Positions 27,470 through 36,939 of a stretch of DNA of 64,000 nt are shown here, in pieces; the stretch's first letter is position 1, and every line of letters begins with the position of its first letter. The notes below the pieces were generated by a model. The model was given only the letters and a program-made list of their open reading frames with translations, did no database searches and had not been told where the DNA came from. Origin of the DNA: Vibrio furnissii CIP 102972 (GTDB lineage: Bacteria > Pseudomonadota > Gammaproteobacteria > Enterobacterales > Vibrionaceae); assembly GCF_000176175.1 (NCBI RefSeq), contig NZ_ACZP01000014.1:1-64000 (forward strand), given 5' to 3'. The translations under genes and the position numbers were made by a program.

Positions 27470-27489
27470 GGGGGATTTCCCCCTTTTTT
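27470..27489 (+). terminator. Terminator-like hairpin in the leader of the yqhD-like gene
   Basis: GGGGG-ATTT-CCCCC is followed at once by six T. It ends 20 bases before the ATG of the alcohol dehydrogenase gene. No plus-strand gene lies upstream for it to terminate, so it may act as an attenuator. Confidence 0.65.
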
Positions 27490-27508
27490 AAAGCAAGAGG
27501 TGAGATCA

Positions 27509-28657
27509 ATGCTATTTACCTACGTTAACCCAACACGTATTCACTTTGGCCAAGCTCAAATCGCCCAAGTTAAAAACGAAATTCCTCAAGATCAAAAAGT
27601 TTTGGTGATCTACGGTGGCGGCTCCATCAAGCGCAACGGTGTATACGACCAAGTGGTTGCCGCGCTGAGCGAGCACACTTGGGTGGAGTTCTCCGGCGTT
27701 GAGCCCAACCCAACCAAAGAGACTTTGGACAAAGCAGTCGCTATCGCAAAAGAGCAAGGCATTGATTACATTCTCGCTGTCGGCGGTGGTTCGGTGATTG
27801 ACGGTTCTAAATACGTTGCCGCAGCAGCAAAATATGACGGCGACGGTTGGGATATCCTGACACGTAAACACGCCGTCACTGAAGCCACACCGATTGGTGC
27901 AATTTTAACATTGCCAGCGACCGGTTCTGAGTCCAACTCTGGCGCGGTGATCACCAAAGCAGAGACGCAAGATAAACTCTCGTTCATGACGAAGTTTGTT
28001 CAGCCTAAATTTGCAGTGATGGATCCTGATGTGATGAAAACACTGCCAGAACGTCAACTGATCAACGGCATCGTGGATGCTTGGGTTCACGTATGTGAGC
28101 AGTACATCACACGCCCAGTCGGCGCCATGGTGCAAGACGGTTATGCTGAAACATTGCTGAAAAACCTACTGATTCTTGGCCGCAACTTTGCAGGTCGTGA
28201 CAACGATGCATGGCGTGCAAACCTGATGTGGAGTGCAAACCAAGCGCTGAACGGTTTGATTGGTACGGGCGTACCACAAGACTGGGCAACCCACATGATT
28301 GGTCATGAACTGACTGCCCTGTGGCATGTTGACCACGCACGATCTCTGGCGATTGTTCAGCCATCGCTGCTGCGTAATCAGATTGAAGCCAAACGCGCTA
28401 AACTAGAACAGATGGGAACCCACGTCTTTGGGTTGGAAGCTTCAGCTGACTTGGCAGAGCGCACCATTGATGCGATCGAAGCGTTCTATCACCAGTTGGA
28501 CGTCGCAACTCAATTCGCCGAGCACGGCTTAACTGCCGCAGCCGCTGTCGATGCAGTTGTGAACCAGTTGGAAGCACATGGCATGGTGACACTGGGCGAA
28601 AACCAAGCGATCACACTGAAAGAATCTCGTGAAATCTTGACCAACGCGCTCGTGTAA
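27509..28657 (+). CDS. yqhD: YqhD-like NADPH-dependent aldehyde reductase (iron-containing alcohol dehydrogenase)
   Basis: A 382-residue group III alcohol dehydrogenase. The nucleotide-binding AVGGGSVIDGSKYVA is present. Metal ligands are apparent in GIVDAWVHVCEQY and in MIGHELTALWHVDHA (Asp and three His, as in E. coli YqhD). YqhD reduces short aldehydes, including those from lipid peroxidation and methylglyoxal. The frame is open from a GTG at 27500, but AAGAGGTGAG fits the ATG at 27509 and the start MLFTYVNPTRIHFG is typical. The gene for methylglyoxal synthase lies 5 kb away. Confidence 0.93.
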   Translation: MLFTYVNPTRIHFGQAQIAQVKNEIPQDQKVLVIYGGGSIKRNGVYDQVVAALSEHTWVEFSGVEPNPTKETLDKAVAIAKEQGIDYILAVGGGSVIDGSKYVAAAAKYDGDGWDILTRKHAVTEATPIGAILTLPATGSESNSGAVITKAETQDKLSFMTKFVQPKFAVMDPDVMKTLPERQLINGIVDAWVHVCEQYITRPVGAMVQDGYAETLLKNLLILGRNFAGRDNDAWRANLMWSANQALNGLIGTGVPQDWATHMIGHELTALWHVDHARSLAIVQPSLLRNQIEAKRAKLEQMGTHVFGLEASADLAERTIDAIEAFYHQLDVATQFAEHGLTAAAAVDAVVNQLEAHGMVTLGENQAITLKESREILTNALV

Positions 28658-28721
28658 GCCTTTGACATATTTACTAATAAGTTAAAGCCCTACTCTCAGC
28701 CTGTTAATCCTGTTAATATTT

Positions 28722-28752
28722 GGCAGCGCCTTTCGCGCTGCCTTTATTTTTT
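28722..28752 (+). terminator. Terminator of the yqhD-like gene
   Basis: GGCAGCGC-CTTTC-GCGCTGCC is a perfect 8-bp stem followed by TTTATTTTTT. It ends about ten bases before the start of the next gene, so the YhhN-like gene needs its own promoter or read-through. Confidence 0.9.
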
Positions 28753-28762
28753 GGGATATCAC

Positions 28763-29392
28763 ATGTGGCCAAGCATTTTGCTGTTTTCTTGCATTCATCT
28801 GTTCTCGATTGAGCGCGGGCCACGTTGGCTATTCTACCTTTCCAAACCGCTGCCCGTTTTACTGATGGCGGCGTTGATCCCGTTCTCTTCCAGCGTGGAT
28901 ACCAATCTTGCATTTTGGATATTCAGTGGCTTAATTCTTTCCGCCATTGGGGATGTGCTGCTGTCGCTCCCCAAAGATAAATTTGTTAGCGGCTTAAGCA
29001 GTTTTCTGTTGGCGCACATCTGTTATGTGCTCGGTTATTTGGGAATGGTCAGCACCATCACGTGGTGGACACCGGCGGTGATTCTGGCACTGGGAATTTT
29101 GGCTTTTTTGCTGCTACTGCCCAACCTAGGCACCATGACATTGCCCGTCGCGATTTACATTTTGATTATCGTTGCCATGGGCTCAGCAACCGCTGAATAT
29201 TGGCTGAGCTACAACAGCACCTCGGCCAAATTGGCCTTTACCGGCGCTTGCATCTTCATGCTCTCCGATCTGGTGTTAGCCATTGACCGCTTTCGCTCAT
29301 CCTCCAAATTTTCCCGCCACGTCGTGATGTTTACTTACTACACCGCGCAGGCGCTGATTACGCTGTCGGTACTCAATTCGCGGCTGTTTTAG
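28763..29392 (+). CDS. YhhN (TMEM86)-family membrane protein
   Basis: A 209-residue protein with about seven or eight transmembrane helices. Family features are FYLSKPLPVLLMA near the start, FSGLILSAIGDVLLSLPKDKF, LLAHICYVLGY and FTGACIFMLSDLVLAIDRF. The mammalian TMEM86 members are lysoplasmalogenases; bacterial YhhN proteins are largely uncharacterised, so enzyme activity is only a possibility. The ATG at 28763 is preferred over a TTG four codons earlier. The upstream terminator is so close that expression may depend on read-through. Confidence 0.85.
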   Translation: MWPSILLFSCIHLFSIERGPRWLFYLSKPLPVLLMAALIPFSSSVDTNLAFWIFSGLILSAIGDVLLSLPKDKFVSGLSSFLLAHICYVLGYLGMVSTITWWTPAVILALGILAFLLLLPNLGTMTLPVAIYILIIVAMGSATAEYWLSYNSTSAKLAFTGACIFMLSDLVLAIDRFRSSSKFSRHVVMFTYYTAQALITLSVLNSRLF

Positions 29393-29428
29393 CGATCGCA
29401 CGGCATCTTTAACGCTCACGCGACATCT

Positions 29429-32353
29429 TTAACGGTCACGCGACAACAGTGCGTCCAGCTCTACCAACGAAGCAGCGATCGTCGTTTCCAGCTCAACATA
29501 CAGCGATTGCGCACTGGCTTGCGGTGAATCCGCTTGTTCGATCGATTGACACAGTATCATCGCTTGGGTTAAACCCAAGCTGCCAGCCGAACCTTTGAGT
29601 TTGTGTGCGGCTTGTTTCACGGCTTCTTCACTACTCGTTGACGCAGAAAAGATCGCCAAGGCTTGGCGCGCGCCATCGGCAAAGTAAGTCATGATTTCAC
29701 GCATTTTATCTCGGCCCAACACCGCGACATCCTCTTCCAACTGCGCCACGTTGACTAATGCAGTATTTGATTGATGTGGCATTGATTGATGGTGAATCAA
29801 ATGAGATTGAATCGAGTGCATGTTATTCGCTGTGGTTTCTGATAACTTGGGTACTCCCATATGCGCTGCAAGGGTGTTCGCCAATGCTGATTTCACCAGC
29901 GGTTTAGGCAGATAGCCATCAAATCCTGAAGCCAAATACCGGCTGACATCTTCAGTAAAGACATGAGCTGACACGGCGATCATCGGAATCGGCGTCTGTG
30001 CATGCTGTTGCTCTAACGCTCTGAGCTGTTTGAGCAAGCTGACGCCATCACCATCTGGCAAATTGATGTCCAAAAGCGCCACATCAAAACGCTGCTGGGC
30101 AAAAAGACGCAGCGCCTCTTTCACGTTCGATGCCATCACCGCGTGATGCCCCAAACTCGTTAAGAATCCTTCGGCAACCAGTTGATTGACGTCATTGTCT
30201 TCTACCACCAACACGGTCAGCGCAGCGGTTTGGCCAAGTGAGACCTCGTCGATACGATGGCACACCTCTCCCGCAGCCAAAGCCAATGAGAAATAGAACC
30301 GACTGCCTTCGCCCACTACCGATTCGCAACGCAGTTCGCCTTGCATGGCCGCCACTAAGCGATGGCTGATCGCCAGCCCCAATCCGGTCCCGCCTTGCGT
30401 CGCAAGCCCAGCCTCAGCTTGAGTAAAGGCATCAAACAGGGTCTGCTGATCCGTTTCATGAATCCCAATGCCCGTGTCACATACTTCAAACAGCAGCTTT
30501 TGTTCGTCGTCGGGGTCCGCGTACACCGCCAGGTCAATGTGACCGTGCGGCGTGAATTTGATCGCGTTGCTGACCAAATTATTCAGCACCTGTTGAAGAC
30601 GTGTTTCGTCCCCTTGCCAATCCTCCGCGAGATCCGAATCCACGTGCAGATTGAGCGTGACACCTTTTTCGATGGCGCGACTTTCCATCAACTGATAGAC
30701 ATTACGCAACATGTGACGCAGGTTGAAATTGGCGTGGCGAATCTGCAAATGGCCCGCTTCAATTTTGGAGTAATCGAGCACATCGTTGAGAATCGCGAGC
30801 AGGTTTTGGCCACTTTGATCAATCACGTTCACGTAATGACGCTGCACATCAGACAATGGCGTGTCTTGAAGCAGATGCGCTGTGCCCAAAACACCATTCA
30901 TCGGCGTGCGAATTTCATGGCTCATGGTGGCAAGGAACACAGATTTGCTGCGGCTGGCCTGTTCTGCATCCAAACGAGCTTTGGCGTGGTTGAGCACTTC
31001 TTGATTGAGTTTGTGGTTGGTTTCTCGCAGTTGCGTGGTGCGCTCTTCCACCACATCTTCTAGGTGCGCTTTATGCTCTTGCAGCTCTCGCTTGGCTTTA
31101 ACTTCGCTTTCGGCCACCACGTTCAGCGCTTTGGCGGTATCTCGGGCGGTCGCGATGGCTCGTCCCATCTCCGCCAGTTCATCATGACCTTGCGTGTCGA
31201 CCTCAACGTGTAATTGCCCTTTGGCAACGGAAAGGAGCGCCGCAGTATGACGTGCCAAGCGTTTCACCACCGATTGGTACACCACGCGCCATACAATTAA
31301 CGTTGTGGCGATCAAACCCATCACACTGAGAACGGACAGTGTCCACTGCGCTAGGCTCAATGTTCGCGACAGTTGCACCACCGCCGCAGTTGCCGATTGG
31401 TTAGACGCATCGACCAACTGATTGACGCGTTGGTTTAACGAGGCGAACTGGTCCAGCGATTGTGTGGCCAATTTTTGCGCGCGCAACGTGCTGTCATGCC
31501 GGGCAATCAAATTTTCAAATATGGTTTGCTCTTGCGCCAATGCGGCGAGCAATGTCGCCATTTGTTTGGAGCGTGTGGGATCTTCAACCGCCTGAACACG
31601 GCGTTGCATGACATCGATGTTGCTGACAAATTCCTGTTGTAGCGCGACGATGCGTTGAATGTCGGTGACGGTGCGCGTCTCTTCGATTTCATTGAGCACT
31701 TTATATGCCAAGAGGTGTAGCTCGTGCAGGCGCTCCGACAAGTCCAGATCGACTTCAACTAACGTATCGAGCGCTTGGTATACCTGATCATTTCGTTGTT
31801 CTTTGAGCAAATCGTAAATGTGGGTGACATTCGCGACCGCCACGGTGCTGGTGTTGAGGACTTGGGTGCGGGTGAGCTGCTCTAGCTCTTGCGCCGAGGC
31901 GCGCATGTGAAGTGCTTGGTCAACGAGTGAGTCAGCCAACTGTAGCTTTCGCTCTACCTCTTGCCCCAGCAGCCCCAACGTATCAATCACGCTTTGTACA
32001 TCCGCCTCAAGCGAGCTAAGCAGTTGCGTATCGGAGGAATCTTGTCCCAACGTTTTCACATGCCCCAGCAACTGATCGAGCTGATCAAACAGCAGCTTGC
32101 CCACGTGCTTGCGCTGAGTTTCGTCGGTGGCGTTCGACAACGTGTGAACGGATGCGATGATGCGATTACTCAGTTCGGCCACTTGGCGCGCTTCCAGCAT
32201 GGCCGGAATGGCGCTGTTGACGACTTGGCGCTCCGTTTTAGAGACCTGCGAAAAGCCCAACATGCCAATGATGGCCGAAGACAGCACCAGACAAGCCATC
32301 GCGATAAACGACAACAATAATTTATGTCCAATACTGGTTTTGCTGATTCGCAT
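29429..32353 (-). CDS. torS: Hybrid sensor histidine kinase TorS-like
   Basis: A 974-residue hybrid kinase. Helix 1 is at about 10-32, a helical periplasmic sensing domain runs to about 330, and helix 2 and HAMP lie near 335-410. HisKA has the phospho-acceptor His near 479 (MSHEIRTPMNG); an HATPase and a receiver with Asp near 760 (LLDINLPDGDG) follow. A C-terminal HPt has a second His near 915 (AHKLKGSAGSLG). The domain order and the adjacent divergent torT identify TorS, which senses trimethylamine N-oxide through TorT and phosphorylates TorR. Neither torR nor torCAD is in the window. Confidence 0.85.
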   Translation of the reverse strand: MRISKTSIGHKLLLSFIAMACLVLSSAIIGMLGFSQVSKTERQVVNSAIPAMLEARQVAELSNRIIASVHTLSNATDETQRKHVGKLLFDQLDQLLGHVKTLGQDSSDTQLLSSLEADVQSVIDTLGLLGQEVERKLQLADSLVDQALHMRASAQELEQLTRTQVLNTSTVAVANVTHIYDLLKEQRNDQVYQALDTLVEVDLDLSERLHELHLLAYKVLNEIEETRTVTDIQRIVALQQEFVSNIDVMQRRVQAVEDPTRSKQMATLLAALAQEQTIFENLIARHDSTLRAQKLATQSLDQFASLNQRVNQLVDASNQSATAAVVQLSRTLSLAQWTLSVLSVMGLIATTLIVWRVVYQSVVKRLARHTAALLSVAKGQLHVEVDTQGHDELAEMGRAIATARDTAKALNVVAESEVKAKRELQEHKAHLEDVVEERTTQLRETNHKLNQEVLNHAKARLDAEQASRSKSVFLATMSHEIRTPMNGVLGTAHLLQDTPLSDVQRHYVNVIDQSGQNLLAILNDVLDYSKIEAGHLQIRHANFNLRHMLRNVYQLMESRAIEKGVTLNLHVDSDLAEDWQGDETRLQQVLNNLVSNAIKFTPHGHIDLAVYADPDDEQKLLFEVCDTGIGIHETDQQTLFDAFTQAEAGLATQGGTGLGLAISHRLVAAMQGELRCESVVGEGSRFYFSLALAAGEVCHRIDEVSLGQTAALTVLVVEDNDVNQLVAEGFLTSLGHHAVMASNVKEALRLFAQQRFDVALLDINLPDGDGVSLLKQLRALEQQHAQTPIPMIAVSAHVFTEDVSRYLASGFDGYLPKPLVKSALANTLAAHMGVPKLSETTANNMHSIQSHLIHHQSMPHQSNTALVNVAQLEEDVAVLGRDKMREIMTYFADGARQALAIFSASTSSEEAVKQAAHKLKGSAGSLGLTQAMILCQSIEQADSPQASAQSLYVELETTIAASLVELDALLSRDR

Positions 32354-32428
32354 ACGGATGACCTACTAAGTCGCTTCTTTAACGGCTGAAATTGGGCTAT
32401 ATTTTGCAGTGTTTATCCCTATTCGCCA

Positions 32429-33439
32429 ATGAATAACCTCATGCTTTGTCTGAATTTGTCGCGCTGGTTCTCCACCTTATTGATTTTGTCCTCTTCGATG
32501 CTGAGTTTGATGGCCGTGGCGCAGCCCAAAGTTTGCGCGCTCTACCCACACCTCAAAGACTCGTATTGGCTCTCCGTCAACTACGGCATGGTCGATGAAG
32601 CGCGCAAACAACACCTTGAGCTCAAAGTGCTTGAAGCCGGCGGCTATCCCAGCCAGTTGAAACAACAGCAGCAAATCAAAGACTGCATCGCTTGGGGCGC
32701 ACAAGCCATTCTGCTCGGAACAGTGTCACCCGATGGTTATCACAATGATTTGAGCCAACTGACTGGCGATGTCCCCGTTTTTGCGATCGTGAATGAACTC
32801 ATCTTAGACGATGATCAGCGCGCGCACCTTAAAGGCGGTGTCGGCGTAGATTGGTATTGGATGGGCTATTACGCAGGAGATTACTTGGCTCGGCTTCACC
32901 CAACAGGCAGCGGGCTAACCCCGATTGCCCTTCTACCGGGGCCAGAACAACGCGGCGGCACCAAACCCATGGTACAAGGCTTTTATGATGCCATTGGGCA
33001 CAGCGACATTCGCATCGCCACCACCTTGTGGGCCGACAATGACAAAGAGCTGCAACGCAATTTAGTGCAACAAGCGATTGAACAACCACGCATTCAATAT
33101 ATCGTCGGCAGTGCTGTCGCCATTGAAGCGGCGATCAGCGAGCTGCGAAACGCCAACAAGCAACATCAGATTCAATTGGTCTCAACCTACTTGAGTCATG
33201 GCGTTTATCGCGGTCTACTCAGAGAACGCGTGGCGTTTGCGCCAAGTGACAAGATGGTCAAACAAGGTCGTTTGTCGATTCGTCAGGCAGCTCATTACTT
33301 ACGGGGAGAAGCGTATGAGCGTCACGCGGCTCCCGAAATAGCAAAACTCACACCGGAAACGCTCGACGAGCAAATTATTGCTGAATCGTTATCTCCATCT
33401 GAATTCAGACCGACTTTTGAAGTAAAAGTCGTTGAATAG
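32429..33439 (+). CDS. torT: Periplasmic TMAO-binding protein TorT-like
   Basis: A 336-residue periplasmic-binding-protein fold with a signal peptide (cleavage likely after AVA near residue 31). The mature start KVCALYPHLKDSYWLSVNYGM is typical of TorT. TorT binds trimethylamine N-oxide and presents it to TorS, encoded divergently 75 bases away. The whole torT-torS divergent region is short and must hold both promoters. The missing response regulator and reductase genes must be elsewhere if the system is complete. Confidence 0.85.
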   Translation: MNNLMLCLNLSRWFSTLLILSSSMLSLMAVAQPKVCALYPHLKDSYWLSVNYGMVDEARKQHLELKVLEAGGYPSQLKQQQQIKDCIAWGAQAILLGTVSPDGYHNDLSQLTGDVPVFAIVNELILDDDQRAHLKGGVGVDWYWMGYYAGDYLARLHPTGSGLTPIALLPGPEQRGGTKPMVQGFYDAIGHSDIRIATTLWADNDKELQRNLVQQAIEQPRIQYIVGSAVAIEAAISELRNANKQHQIQLVSTYLSHGVYRGLLRERVAFAPSDKMVKQGRLSIRQAAHYLRGEAYERHAAPEIAKLTPETLDEQIIAESLSPSEFRPTFEVKVVE

Positions 33440-33493
33440 ACAAGCGCTTTTGGTTATTACACATGAAGCTTAGACACATTAGGATAAGAACCA

Positions 33494-33949
33494 ATGAAAA
33501 AAACAACGCGCACCATGGCGGCAAGTAAACACGTCGCATTAGTTGCTCACGATAACTACAAAGGCGAGCTGCTGCGCTGGGTCAAAGAAAACCTCGAAAA
33601 GCTTCAAAAGCACTCACTTTACGCCACAGGTACCACCGGCCACATGCTCAGCAAAGAGACTGGCCTTGAGATCACCAGCATGATCAGTGGCCCGATGGGC
33701 GGCGATCAACAGATCGGTGCCATGATTTCGGAAGGGAAAATCGATGTGATGATTTTCTTCTGGGATCCGCTGAACGCAGTACCGCACGACCCAGATGTGA
33801 AAGCCCTGTTACGTATCGCCAGTGTGTGGAACATTCCTGTCGCAACCAACCGCGCCACCGCGAAGTTCCTATTTAACTCAGAGCTGATGGCACAACCGGT
33901 GGACATTGAGATCCCAGACTACCAAGCCTACCTTGCTGAACGCACCTAA
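33494..33949 (+). CDS. mgsA: Methylglyoxal synthase
   Basis: A 151-residue cytoplasmic enzyme that converts dihydroxyacetone phosphate to methylglyoxal and phosphate, a bypass of lower glycolysis when phosphate is short. Family motifs are [22 protein letters not shown] (phosphate binding), [12 protein letters not shown] with the catalytic Asp, and [13 protein letters not shown] with the catalytic His/Asp pair. Full length. It has its own short upstream region, and a terminator follows. Confidence 0.96.
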   Translation: MKKTTRTMAASKHVALVAHDNYKGELLRWVKENLEKLQKHSLYATGTTGHMLSKETGLEITSMISGPMGGDQQIGAMISEGKIDVMIFFWDPLNAVPHDPDVKALLRIASVWNIPVATNRATAKFLFNSELMAQPVDIEIPDYQAYLAERT

Positions 33950-33960
33950 ATGGCCCTAAA

Positions 33961-33987
33961 AAAATCCCCTCTGATGAGGGGATTTTT
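33961..33987. terminator. Bidirectional terminator between mgsA and pncA
   Basis: AAAATCCCCTC-TGAT-GAGGGGATTTT is a perfect 11-bp stem with A and T runs on either side, between two converging genes. Confidence 0.93.
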
Positions 33988-34012
33988 GATTGAACAAGGT
34001 TGGCCTCACGGC

Positions 34013-34639
34013 TTAGCCGATTGATGCCAGAAATTCATCGGAGGAGATCACGCGGCATCCGGACGCCTTCATCGCTTCGAATGCTTGATGGGAATCATCC
34101 GGAGACAGGTTCACGCCGCGACACGCATCGGCAATCACTGTGGTTTGAAGCCCCAACGATGCGGCATCGAGTGCGGTAAATTTCACGCAGTAATCCGTCG
34201 CCAAACCGACAATGTAAACCTCGTCAATGCCCTTGTCTTTCAAGTAATCGGCCAGTCCGGTACTTTGCTGGCGTTGGTTATCAAAAAAACCGCTGTAGCT
34301 GTCGATCGCCGAATGGGTGCCTTTGTACACCACATACTCGATCTCGTCAGTGTTTAAACCGGGAATAAACGCCGCACCATCGGTATGCTGCACGCAGTGA
34401 TCCGGCCACATGATTTGGCTGACCCCATTGAGATCCACCATATCGCCAATCGATTTACCTTGCACTGAAGCAAAACTCGCATGATCCGCAGGATGCCAAT
34501 CCTTGGTCGCAATGACATGATCAAAATGAGGGAGAAGTCGATTAATGACCGGAACAATCACATCACCTTCCGGTACCGCCAACGCGCCACCCGGTGCAAA
34601 ATCATTCTGCACATCAACTAAAATTAGCGTCTTGCTCAT
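34013..34639 (-). CDS. pncA: Nicotinamidase PncA
   Basis: A 208-residue isochorismatase-fold amidase that converts nicotinamide to nicotinate in NAD salvage. The catalytic triad is visible: Asp9 in VDVQNDF, a Lys in VVYKGTHS and the nucleophile Cys in GLATDYCVKFTALDA. The metal-binding KDWHPADHASFA is intact. Its start is 31 bases after the helD-like stop on the same strand, so the two may be co-transcribed. Confidence 0.95.
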   Translation of the reverse strand: MSKTLILVDVQNDFAPGGALAVPEGDVIVPVINRLLPHFDHVIATKDWHPADHASFASVQGKSIGDMVDLNGVSQIMWPDHCVQHTDGAAFIPGLNTDEIEYVVYKGTHSAIDSYSGFFDNQRQQSTGLADYLKDKGIDEVYIVGLATDYCVKFTALDAASLGLQTTVIADACRGVNLSPDDSHQAFEAMKASGCRVISSDEFLASIG

Positions 34640-34669
34640 CCATTTGTCCTTATCCGATAAAGGGAGTCG

Positions 34670-36733
34670 TTATTTCTGTTTCACAACCGGATAGTCGCCG
34701 GCCAGCAATTCCTGCACAAATGCCGAACCATTCCCGCTGTGCGTGATCCATACTTTGTCTTTCGCCCGCGTCATCGCCACATAAAACAAGCGGCGCTCTT
34801 CAGCGTAAGGGAAACGATCAGACGACTGCGTCAAAGCGCTGTCTAAATGCAAACTCTTCACGCGTGCCGGGAACTGCCCTTCATCCACTGCCAGCACAAT
34901 CACGTAGTCCGCTTCTTTCCCTTTACTTGCATGACAAGTCATAAACTCGATACGCAGTGACAAGTAATGATTCTGCCAATCACGCAAAAGTTCTGGCTTG
35001 TGATAATGATTTCGACCAAGTAACAAGACCGTTTTCATGCCACTGGCCTGACGGTTGAGTTGATCCAGCACTTTTTCCACATGATTACTTGGCGCCACAT
35101 AAACCGCTTTTTGTTTTTGAGTCTTGAAGCTGTTGAGAGCTTTGGGCACCTGACTTGGGTTTTCCTGCACAAATCGGTTGGCAACGCTGCCAATTTGATC
35201 ATTGAATCGATACGTTGTATCCAAGTAATGGACTGTGGAATGCGGGAAACGCGCGGAAAAATCGGTCGTGAGGTTGACATCCGAGCCAGCAAACTGATAA
35301 ATGGACTGCCAATCATCGCCCACGGCAAACAAGTTGGTGTGATTGGGTTTCTGTTCACACAAAGATTGAATCAGTTCCAAGCGCTGCGGTGAAATATCCT
35401 GATATTCATCGATCATGATGAATTTCCATGGGCTATCGAATTTGCCTTTTCTGACATAATCCGTCGCGCGACTAATCATGATGTTGAAATCAATCTGATT
35501 GCTCTCTTTTAGCATTTGTTGCCAAGCTTGATAACACGGCCAAGTTAGCGACAGTTCGCTATTTAAACGCGCGTAATCCGGATGCTCAACCAAACGCTGT
35601 TGAATCTCTTTTTTGCTGATGCTGAGCTGTGCGAGCTGATCCAGCTGTTTTTCCAGCCAAGCGATGAGTTTGGGGTTTTCCACGTGGCTGCCCAGTTCAT
35701 CATCTCCTGCCAAATAGGCAATCGGCCATTTCGCCAGATGTTTCTGCCAACGTTTGAAGTTGGTCGGCGTCATCCAATGCCGTTTGAGCCAGTCGATACA
35801 CCACGCTTTCTTGAGTTTGTCATCCAGCGCAATCGGCGAAATCACCACGCTCTGACCTTCTACCTGATTGAGAATATACAAGCCCAATTGATGGAAAGTA
35901 TTCACGCGCGCTTTTTCCGCCGCAAGACCGATTTTGTCGCTCAGGCGTTGTTCCATCTCTTTTGAGGCATCACGACCAAATGCGACCAACAGAATATCTT
36001 CTGCATTGGCCAGATGGCTTTGCAGCAAGTACGCGACACGAGCGGTCAACACACTGGTTTTACCCGAACCCGCACCAGCCAAGACTAAGTTGTGATCATC
36101 GTTGAGCAAAACGGCTTGTTGCTGCGACACATTCAGCGGAGACGATTCTAATTTAGAGAACAAGACTTCCCAGTTCAGGCGTTCATTTTCGATCCACTGG
36201 TGATTGCGTTCCAACAAGGATTCACTGGTATCAAGCAACCAAGGGGACAAGAGTTCGATATGCTCAGGTAAGCGCTGATGCGCCTCTTCTAGCGTCATGC
36301 CCATGCTTGAAAGATCATCAAACACCGACGTGACCCAGTGATCAACCAAAGAGTGTGGTAAGAATGACGGTAAACGCTGCAAATAACTCAGTTCATTTTG
36401 CCATTTCGGCAGGTAGTGACTGAGTTGGGCACATTGACGATTGTGCCATTCCTGATAGATCGCGACCAGTTTATGCGCAAATTGACGACATTCCGGCCAA
36501 GGCAATCCTTGAACCAACCAAGACCGCTGCACGCCCTGTTCTTCATGGGCATAAAATTGAAGCGCTCCCCAAACCAAGCCACGATGAATTTTAATCTGAC
36601 CATTCCAGACATTGAACGGAATGCGTTCTTCACTGAGATGCGACGAGAGCACAACCCGCTCATCTTCAAGTCCAACTTGATGATATTCGTTAGATATAAA
36701 AAATTGTGCAGTCTTTTTCGCACTTAGCTGCAT
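34670..36733 (-). CDS. helD: DNA helicase IV (HelD-like)
   Basis: A 687-residue superfamily 1 helicase. A HelD-type N-terminal region of about 190 residues precedes the helicase core. Walker A is AGAGSGKTSVL, motif II is IDEYQDISPQ, motif III/IV GDDWQSIYQFAGSD, and motif VI YVAMTRAKDKVW. HelD unwinds DNA 3'-5' and takes part in recombination repair in E. coli. The ATG is weakly supported, but the N-terminus QLSAKKTAQFFISN fits the family. Confidence 0.93.
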   Translation of the reverse strand: MQLSAKKTAQFFISNEYHQVGLEDERVVLSSHLSEERIPFNVWNGQIKIHRGLVWGALQFYAHEEQGVQRSWLVQGLPWPECRQFAHKLVAIYQEWHNRQCAQLSHYLPKWQNELSYLQRLPSFLPHSLVDHWVTSVFDDLSSMGMTLEEAHQRLPEHIELLSPWLLDTSESLLERNHQWIENERLNWEVLFSKLESSPLNVSQQQAVLLNDDHNLVLAGAGSGKTSVLTARVAYLLQSHLANAEDILLVAFGRDASKEMEQRLSDKIGLAAEKARVNTFHQLGLYILNQVEGQSVVISPIALDDKLKKAWCIDWLKRHWMTPTNFKRWQKHLAKWPIAYLAGDDELGSHVENPKLIAWLEKQLDQLAQLSISKKEIQQRLVEHPDYARLNSELSLTWPCYQAWQQMLKESNQIDFNIMISRATDYVRKGKFDSPWKFIMIDEYQDISPQRLELIQSLCEQKPNHTNLFAVGDDWQSIYQFAGSDVNLTTDFSARFPHSTVHYLDTTYRFNDQIGSVANRFVQENPSQVPKALNSFKTQKQKAVYVAPSNHVEKVLDQLNRQASGMKTVLLLGRNHYHKPELLRDWQNHYLSLRIEFMTCHASKGKEADYVIVLAVDEGQFPARVKSLHLDSALTQSSDRFPYAEERRLFYVAMTRAKDKVWITHSGNGSAFVQELLAGDYPVVKQK

Positions 36734-36877
36734 TGATCATTACTCATCGATTTCGTTGTCGACAATCATAACCTAAACGACCGTGGCTATGAAAAAATAA
36801 TGTCAATTGTTTGCGTAGATAACACCCACAACCTGCGATTAAACAAGGTGTTAAGTCCAACGAATGCACCGTATGTT

Positions 36878-36907
36878 TATACGTTCAAAAAGTATACGTT
36901 CAAAAAG
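36878..36907. repeat. Tandem 15-bp direct repeat
   Basis: Two exact adjacent copies of TATACGTTCAAAAAG (36878-36892 and 36893-36907) lie in the helD-adhesin gap, directly next to the adhesin terminator. A copy-number-variable slippage site is possible. Confidence 0.9.
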
Positions 36908-36934
36908 AAAAAAGCCCATCAATTGATGGGCTTT
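36908..36934 (-). terminator. Terminator of the RTX adhesin gene
   Basis: AAAGCCCATCAA-TTGATGGGCTTT is a perfect 24-base palindrome. On the minus strand it is followed by TTTCTTTTTG. It lies just after the adhesin stop. Confidence 0.9.
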
Positions 36935-36939
36935 ATCAG

